Shown: piece by piece, positions 57,454 through 64,000 of the stretch | How positions within the stretch are numbered: position 1 is the first letter of the stretch | How the letters are laid out: the number at the start of each line of letters is the position of its first letter | From: Albula goreensis | Lineage: Eukaryota; Chordata; Actinopteri; Albuliformes; Albulidae | Assembly: GCA_022829145.1 (NCBI GenBank) | Contig: CM040746.1 | Coordinates: forward strand, 7,272,684 to 7,336,683 | Length of the DNA stretch: 64,000 nucleotides | Direction: 5' to 3' | Notes under the pieces: generated by a model | The model's database searches: none | Told to the model about the DNA's origin: nothing | Seen by the model: only the letters and a program-made list of their open reading frames with translations | Position numbers and translations under genes: made by a program

Positions 57454-60000
57454 TATGAACAACTTGGAGTCAGATTAACATTTCACACAGGCAGGTACAC
57501 ACTGTGTTGGTGCAACTAAATTAATGGAAATTAATCATCATTAAAGCCACACCCCCTGCTTCCATACATACTCCATAATAACTACTTATGTAGTCGCGAA
57601 CAAATCATTAGCAATCATTAATTAAAGCTAATAATGTATCATGCACAATGTTCATACAATATTAGCCAGCTGTTCAGTGGCCAAGTCAACACTAGCAAGG
57701 CAGATATGCCTTAATATTTGGTCATATATTTGCCAGGGACAGCAAACAAATCTATAATAATCCCAATGTGTGTTAGCTATTCTATAGTGGACTATTAATC
57801 TTCACTTATTGGTAGCTAAGAGGGGCAAAACAAGCATGGAGCCACTAAAGACAAATCTACATGGTTGAATAGTCTCTTATGCTATGTAGGAATGAGCACT
57901 CCAAAACAGTAGGCTACAGTCTATGGATTGAATTCTCCACTAAGATAAACAAGAGCCACTCCAGATCTCTTTCCACAGATCTTTTAATAGAGCATGCAAA
58001 GCCAAAGCCATAATTCAACCTCTTTACATACATGCAATTGATAATCAACTAGGATGATATGTTCATTCCATGACCGATAACCAGCTTGGATGAGGACGGT
58101 TTGTTAATTTTATAAATAGCATGAGAGGACAAGGAAATTTCTGCCTCACTAATGAAATTTTTCCAAAGCCACACAATTGATTACTGAGGGATTTCTACAA
58201 AACAATGGTTAGTCATTTCAGTTCAAGGTTATATTAACCCTTTAACCTTACCATGCTCTACAGTCTCCACAAGTTGTCGACAGATACACAGGATCTGTAA
58301 AGACTATTCACACATGCCATATACCATTTTCAAAATGTTATTTTGAGCCCTGGCCATTACTTGAGGAATTTGATATTCCCTTTTCTGTGATGTAAACTTG
58401 TAAAATGATTCTAACATGCTAAAAAAGCTCTGTTCATGATATCTCATCTAAGTATCTGCATCAAATAAACATTTAAACAGGCTCTATTCCTGTTTAATGT
58501 GACAACATGTAAGCAGAGGTACATAGTTATTAACAGAGTAGATATACATAGCTAGAACACTTCTGTCATTTGATTTAAATGCAGAGCAAAATTAAAAATA
58601 ACCAATACCTAATTGTTTACAATGAACATGTAATGCTGAAATTCTCCTGTCTTCAGCAGTATGTGAAACTGAATGTGCTTTGGGATCAAAGAATGATTAT
58701 GCTTGAGCAAATTACATAAGGATATGTTAGTTATTGCTAGCTCATTAGGATGATTCATTTAAATTTGCTCTCCAAGTTACACCACTTCACCATGTAAGTA
58801 TGCTGGCTGCCTGAAATGCTTTGATTCTATCAGTACAGGTTTATATCCTGAATTTACAGATGCATTTATATAACTTATGGTAAATTCATATTTATATGCA
58901 ATTAGATTAGAAATTGTGATTTCCATTAAACCCAGACAGAAATAGTGTAGGTGAGGGGTATCTAATAGTAAAGGTTTAGGCAGAACATCTATTTTTATCC
59001 ATGTTAAACTTTTTTAATTATAAAAATTAGAAGTTAAGATCCATATAAAAACAGGCTCTTGCATGGCTAGACTGACTACTTCCACAGTATAATGAGAATG
59101 TAGCATTTGAACATATCATTGTAAATTTGCAATGCTAATGAGATTTAGAAATGAAATATGGACAACAACATGAAAAATCATAAATGTTACTGTCAAATGC
59201 TGTATTTGTCAAAATTTGTTTCCAAATTTAAGCTAGCCAGCTAGCAAGCATCCATTGTTGTTGATAAGGACCACTTCTTCCTTAGGGCAGGAGATTTGAC
59301 TAAAAAGGACAACGCAGAGTCATTGATAGAGAGAAGTTGCAACATTTAAGTATCTGGAGGTGTCACACAGTCATGTGGTTTATGCAGGCTCAAATAGGTC
59401 CTCTGCGATTACAGTTTTCTATTTGGGACTATTAGGCTCACTATTTTTGATACTTAGGTATGTATAATTGTGATTTAGACAGCTGGAAAATGCCAAATAT
59501 ATCTACTATGGTTCACGCTAATGGCACCCTATGACAGAAGTTTCCCATTTTGTGAGTGACTGTCAATAACTAATAGCATCAGTTAACATTAGATAGCCAG
59601 CTAATGTAAATTGCTAACATTAGCTAACATTGATAAATGGCAGTCATTGCAATCTAGCTTGCTACTTCTGTAGTTTTCCTAGCGTGTAGTTGTGTTTCTG
59701 CTCTTATAGCAGTTTACCAGACTACCAGTTTATCGGTAGTCACAGATAAGTGACAAGCTAACTAAGGTTAGCTGTCTAACTTTACACCACATTTATATAC
59801 TTTATGACACCAAAACGTTACTGTACTCACCTCAAGGGATCCAACGTGTGCCACAAAGACACACCCCACATAGTTACAGCATCACAACCAGCCTGCATTG
59901 TTGGTACCCAACAGTATGGATCCAGTATTTGTGTTGCCTAGACCACTGTAACTGCAGCTTCCCTTTTCCCTAACAGGAAAAGGACTCTGTTAAATTGTTA
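57454..60000. other. AT-rich non-coding DNA
   Basis: Nothing recognisable apart from short words such as GCTAGCCAGCTAGC near 59231-59245 and AGCTAACATTAGC-type repeats near 59590-59630. No gene supported. Confidence 0.4.
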
Positions 60001-60049
60001 GCTGTCATACCCTATCAAAGACAAGGTACAATGAGTTGTGTGCTCTGGT

Positions 60050-60420
60050 CCACCTCTTTGGGCACCACTGTTGTACTCAGGTAGTAGTTGACTATCTGCA
60101 CTAGTTTTGTCAGCCTCCATTGGCCTGTTTCATCATCCGGTCTGTTTCTGATCACAGGTTGGACGTTGTTTTTGAGTGGTGGACCATTCTTGATCGTCCT
60201 GTGACACTGTCGTGCATGAAAACCCCAGCTGGGTTGTTGTTTCTGATACACCTGCACTGGCATATCTGGTGCACACTACTCATAGCATTTTCAAAGAAAC
60301 ATATATATGTTGCCTTGCCCCTTACCCTCGGAATGGCAGACAAAACACAATCTGTATGTACCTGCCTTCCCGCTTTATACAGCACAGCTGATCATGTGAT
60401 GCTGCCATTGATTTAGCAGT
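60050..60420 (-). repeat. copy of a common fish DNA-transposon-derived repeat
   Basis: GTGGTGGACCATTCTTGATC... GCATGAAAACCCCAGCTGGG ... CAGACAAAACACAATCTGTA mirrors the widespread fish repeat 'gtggaccattcttgatacac...gtgaaaaacccagc...gcacacacacaatcca'. The part that would carry the tail seen at 43.3 kb is not recognisable here. Short ORFs on both strands are not genes. Confidence 0.65.
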
Positions 60421-62685
60421 CTGTTTCATTAAAAGAGCATGTGCACATAAGTGGTTTTTACATGTTTTTAAATTATGTTCCATAAACCTATACTAAGAGT
60501 AAAAATGAAGACCTCAGTAGAAAAATTACTTAAATCATATGTTATGTAAACTTAGCACCAGGAAATTGATCTCCAATTTTGTCATTGTGCGCATATGTAA
60601 TAATTTTGTGCAGAAAGAGAATCTAACTCTAGTGATGGTTGAAATTAAGTTTCAGAAACCATGCGTGGGTGGTGCTATAATCAACTGATGGTCATTGACT
60701 TGTTAAAACCAATCAAAGATGTTTTAATCTCTACAGTCATTGGCCCAAATCATTGAGTCACTGAAGCAGCTGCATGCATTTTCAGTAAAATTAAAACCTC
60801 ACTTTCCCATCCTGATCTAACCCATCTCTATAAATGATTAGTATAGATCAAAAAGTAAGCCTTGAATGGACTGGAGGTATCCAGTCAGTGCATACCCTGC
60901 TGAATATTAGAAATGATCAAGTCCAAGAATTCTGTGCTGTAAGTACTACTGTGCTGGCCAATCAGAATGCTTGCCAGTGCAAATGTTGCTGTAAGATCAG
61001 AAACATTGAGTTGTGTCTCGTATGATCCAGTCTCCCTACTTAACACTGACATAAATGTCAAGACAAATGTACTTGTTCATGGATTTGACTCTTTGTTTCC
61101 TACTTTTATTTATCCTGGTCAGGACAGATTAAAAAGTTCAATTTTTCTTCACAATTTTTTATGCATTGAGAAGGTCTGAAATCTGATGAAATGAGATTTG
61201 CGTTGCTCATAATGCCTATTTTAATTATATGCATTGGTGCTGTGTGATGGTTCACTGTTGTTGTTATATTAATGTTGTGCGTTGATTATAAGAATGTCCT
61301 GAGCTTATAATGCAGAATCTAGCCAATGTCACCCAAATAAATCAACTCAGTTTTCTGAGCCCCACATTACTGCCACCAAAGCACACGTTCACTGCAGATA
61401 ATTACAAGACACACAAAAACAACGGCTCTCAACGACAGGAAGACAAATTGAGAAAGGCCTACAGACAGGAGAGCGCCATTTACAGTACCTATTGCAGATA
61501 TGGGCTGGTGCCCAAAATTTATTAGAATCTTAAAATTACATAAGAAAAAAGTTTAAAGACATTTTGTTCCTTATTACCAAGACAAACGGTCATTTGATGG
61601 TTACCTGAGCAAGTCTGAGAGCTCCAGTCCTAATGCGCATTCCAGACTGTCTTGTCAGCACACTTTTCCCCTGAATATAAATTCACACATTTTATAAAAC
61701 TAAGGGATAACATATTATAAGGCTGAAATGGCACAGAAATAATGCAAAATAATCATACATACCATTATTGTCAGTTTGGCTAATTTGTTGACGATGTTAT
61801 ATTGTGCAGCTTCAGTATTGATTGCTCACTGTTTACAAGAAAGTCAACTGACTATCCATTGAATAAGAGACAAAATGCCATATCTTAAGCTTGAGGAACA
61901 ACTTATTCTCCCTCAGATGCTCTCTGACAAACAACGTATTGTGTGGCAGATATACATTACGTTTGCTAAATGTGTGGTCCTTGGAGTCATCTGTGAACCC
62001 AGTGAACAGGGCTGTTTTGTGTTTTTCTCTCCTTGCTTTAATTTAATTTTAATTACAGATATTTACAGCAATGAGATTTAGCATTACCTATAAGAAAGAT
62101 GTGGATTAACTGGTTGTCTCTCCCAGGGGATCTAGTGCAGTAAAACTATAGCCTGAAACCTCTCTGTGAAGAATAGGTTGCAGACAGCTGATTCAGGGTC
62201 CATTTTGTGGGTCCAAATGTCCTTGGGCCTTCCCACACAATTTCCTACACACACACTTGAAACTGAACACATTTTAGGTTGTGGAAACCTAGGAAAAACT
62301 TTTTTTTTAAAAACCAGGTCAGAGTCACACCTATTTTCCATCTGTATTTCTGTTTCAGTTTGTGCAGCTGCACTGGGGCCCACTTCCAGGGACCATCTCT
62401 GATTTTACCAGGACCCTTCAATATAAAATATTCTTGAGACTGAGTCAAATTCAGCTGGGTGTTCAATAGATTATGAGCAATTGATGATGTCAGTGTTCAG
62501 AACCATGGCAACAAGGGTGCAAGTTGCACGGGAGCCTGGGGGAGCTTGCACTGATCCCTCCCCTAACACCAGCCAATGAGGAAGTTTTGTCGGAAGATGG
62601 AGGGCCAGTCAAACCAAACAAAGTGAAAGTATTGACTAGTTCACAACCTTGAAAATGTACACAGGAGCTAGCTAATGCTAACATA
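60421..62685. other. non-coding DNA
   Basis: Short ORFs only; TTTATTTATCCTGGTCAGGA at 61106-61125 resembles a piece of a fish repeat. No gene supported. Confidence 0.35.
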
Positions 62686-62689
62686 TTAT

Positions 62690-63480
62690 CAATGAACTTT
62701 CATCTGAACAATTGGCAGACACTTTGGACTATGATGAAATTATCACCAGATAAGATTGCATTTATAGAATATAGCACATACTCTGATATGGTATCTACAT
62801 TTATATATTACACAGTAATTGACAGGGCTGTCCGCTGTCCCCTATATTGTTTTTTTTTTTTTTGCAATATAATGCCCAACTCAGGCCTTTAAACAGAAGC
62901 GTGTCCTGTCAGCCATCAGAATATGAAATTCTGAAAATGCCATAACTTTGTATGTGCATGACATGTTATTTTACATGACTGATATATAGAGCAATCCCTC
63001 CATTAATTAATAATTTCTGATACGTTCAGTTAATAGTCAGAATACATGATTAATTGGTCCAAGGTCCCCTAAATCTTGCAGCTAATAATCTGTCTCTGCA
63101 ATGTGGAATTTCAGTCAAAAACTCATTCATGTATCAAGGAGTTAACGTCTGTCTGCATTCAGTCTTTAAAAAATAATATATTTTTTTGAGAAAACTGAAT
63201 CTGATCTGGGAAGATTAGGACTTCACTTTCAGTCTCATAATGAGCTAGAATTTCTGTCATTAAAATGAATGTTCTTCCCTGTGGTGGTTTCTATAGCTGG
63301 GTGATCCCACAAAACCGCCACAAAATTCATACTGTAACAAATTATACTCTCTCATTAAGTGCTTTATTTAGAGGAAATGAAGTGAAATTCAACATATTGC
63401 AACGAACCACATCAACAGCTGATCTGTCCGCAATGAACATTTATCACTGGGCAGTTGCACCCTATTAGCACATGGTTGTT
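62690..63480 (+). pseudogene. L1-like non-LTR retrotransposon reverse transcriptase relic
   Basis: In shifting plus-strand frames the sequence shows L1-clade RT landmarks in order: GCPLSPI at about 62828-62848 (usual RQGCPLSPLLF), LYVHDMLFYMTD at about 62947-62982 (usual LYADDMLLY..D, so the catalytic aspartate pair is changed), SEYMINWSK at about 63035-63061 (usual SGYKINW.KS), ISVIKMNVLP at about 63250-63279 (usual I.VIKMNVLP) and LQRTTSTADLSAMNIYHWAV at about 63399-63458 (usual L.R....GGLALPN...YYWA). Its YVHD box and frame breaks make it dead. The 3' end and tail are not clear. Confidence 0.85.
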
Positions 63481-64000
63481 CCCACCTGTGTCCAGAAGGG
63501 AAATTAAATGAGGAAAACTGGTCCACTCATGTAATTTACACCAAATCTTGTTTTCAGGCCTTCCATAAAAAGCATCTCTCGATTCGGCCCCATCATAGAT
63601 AACTCATGGGAAATCTTGAGGGCGACATAAGGACATATGGATTAATAGTTACAAATTAGTGGATTATTGGACATTTATAGTTGATCATCCAGGTATAATT
63701 ATCTGCTTTTAAATACCAGGATGCATGTCATCTTTTTGCACAGTCTCAGATAATCACCAGATCAAAACCTTTATAGGTTGCCCAAGATAAAAATCAGCAA
63801 CGTAGTCTCGCTATCTTCTCATAGTCTTCACATGTTATCCTCTACATCAATTAATCACTTGGCTATTGCGAAAAAGTGGGAAAAACTTCACTTTTTGTCG
63901 GCTAGGCTAATTTCTAATCCGTAAACTTAATATGCAATTTTACAATCTTCCCCACACGCTGAGGTAAACAACACAACTGTCCTGTCAAGAGATAAATGGT
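63481..64000. other. possible 3' continuation of the L1 relic, then non-coding DNA
   Basis: TTCCATAAAAAGCATCTCTC near 63561 may be the end of the L1-derived sequence. The rest has nothing I recognise. Confidence 0.3.

Noticed and set aside
60015-60416. ORFs on both strands as genes
   Set aside because: They lie in a known type of dispersed fish repeat.

Overview
The window is vertebrate nuclear DNA, almost certainly from a ray-finned (probably teleost) fish. The evidence is one intron-rich gene with clean GT/GC-AG splice sites, long AT-rich non-coding DNA, TG/CA microsatellites, and decayed fish-type repeats: three Tc1-like transposase relics, L2-like and L1-like reverse transcriptase fragments, tRNA-type SINE pieces and a hAT MITE. 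There is no operon structure and no long open reading frame outside mobile-element relics.

The only protein-coding gene I can support is lnpk (lunapark), plus strand, ATG at 14252 to TAG at 25198. I rebuilt 12 coding exons by hand. Their lengths (27, 42, 188, 59, 41, 84, 52, 204, 106, 71, 162 and 185 nt) sum to 1221 nt, which is 406 codons plus stop with no frame break. The product has an N-myristoylation-type start (MGAVVSRWR), two membrane segments, coiled coils, a proline-rich stretch, the CxxC...CxxC lunapark zinc finger, the LNPARK motif and an acidic tail. A probable promoter with a ZNF143-like site and an E-box lies near 12.9-13.04 kb. Poly(A) signals lie at 26026 and 26183.

In vertebrates lnpk lies next to evx2 and the posterior end of the HoxD cluster. 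Its 5' end faces evx2, and its 3' side opens onto the centromeric regulatory landscape (GCR and islands) that drives Hoxd genes in limbs, fins and genital tissue. By that synteny, 1-12.8 kb would be the evx2-facing side and 26-64 kb the GCR-facing gene desert. evx2 itself is not in the window, so this placement is inference. Several blocks in the desert look like developmental enhancers, rich in homeodomain-type TAATTA, TGATTGAC and CCATAAA words and free of repeats (about 26.7-27.7, 28.2-28.6, 35.0-35.7, 38.5-38.86, 41.1-42.15, 47.8-48.3, 49.0-49.76, 53.5-53.83, 54.6-55.0 and 56.1-56.3 kb). Similar blocks sit inside lnpk introns (16.94-17.35 and 21.76-22.1 kb).

Layout: 1-8.5 kb AT-rich non-coding DNA with a SINE relic and a 240-bp foldback element; 8.5-9.8 kb an unclassified repeat with an internal duplication; 10.2-11 kb an L2-like RT relic; 11.62-11.81 kb a hAT MITE; 12.9-26.2 kb lnpk; 26.2-30 kb a G-rich tract and enhancer-like blocks; 30.13-30.82 kb a 24-copy, 29-bp minisatellite with higher-order structure; 32.7-33.5 and 43.2-44.2 kb Tc1 relics; 33.5-55 kb mostly enhancer-like DNA; 55.4-60.4 kb repeats and plain DNA; 62.7-63.5 kb an L1-like RT relic. 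No RNA gene, CRISPR array or second complete protein gene could be supported.
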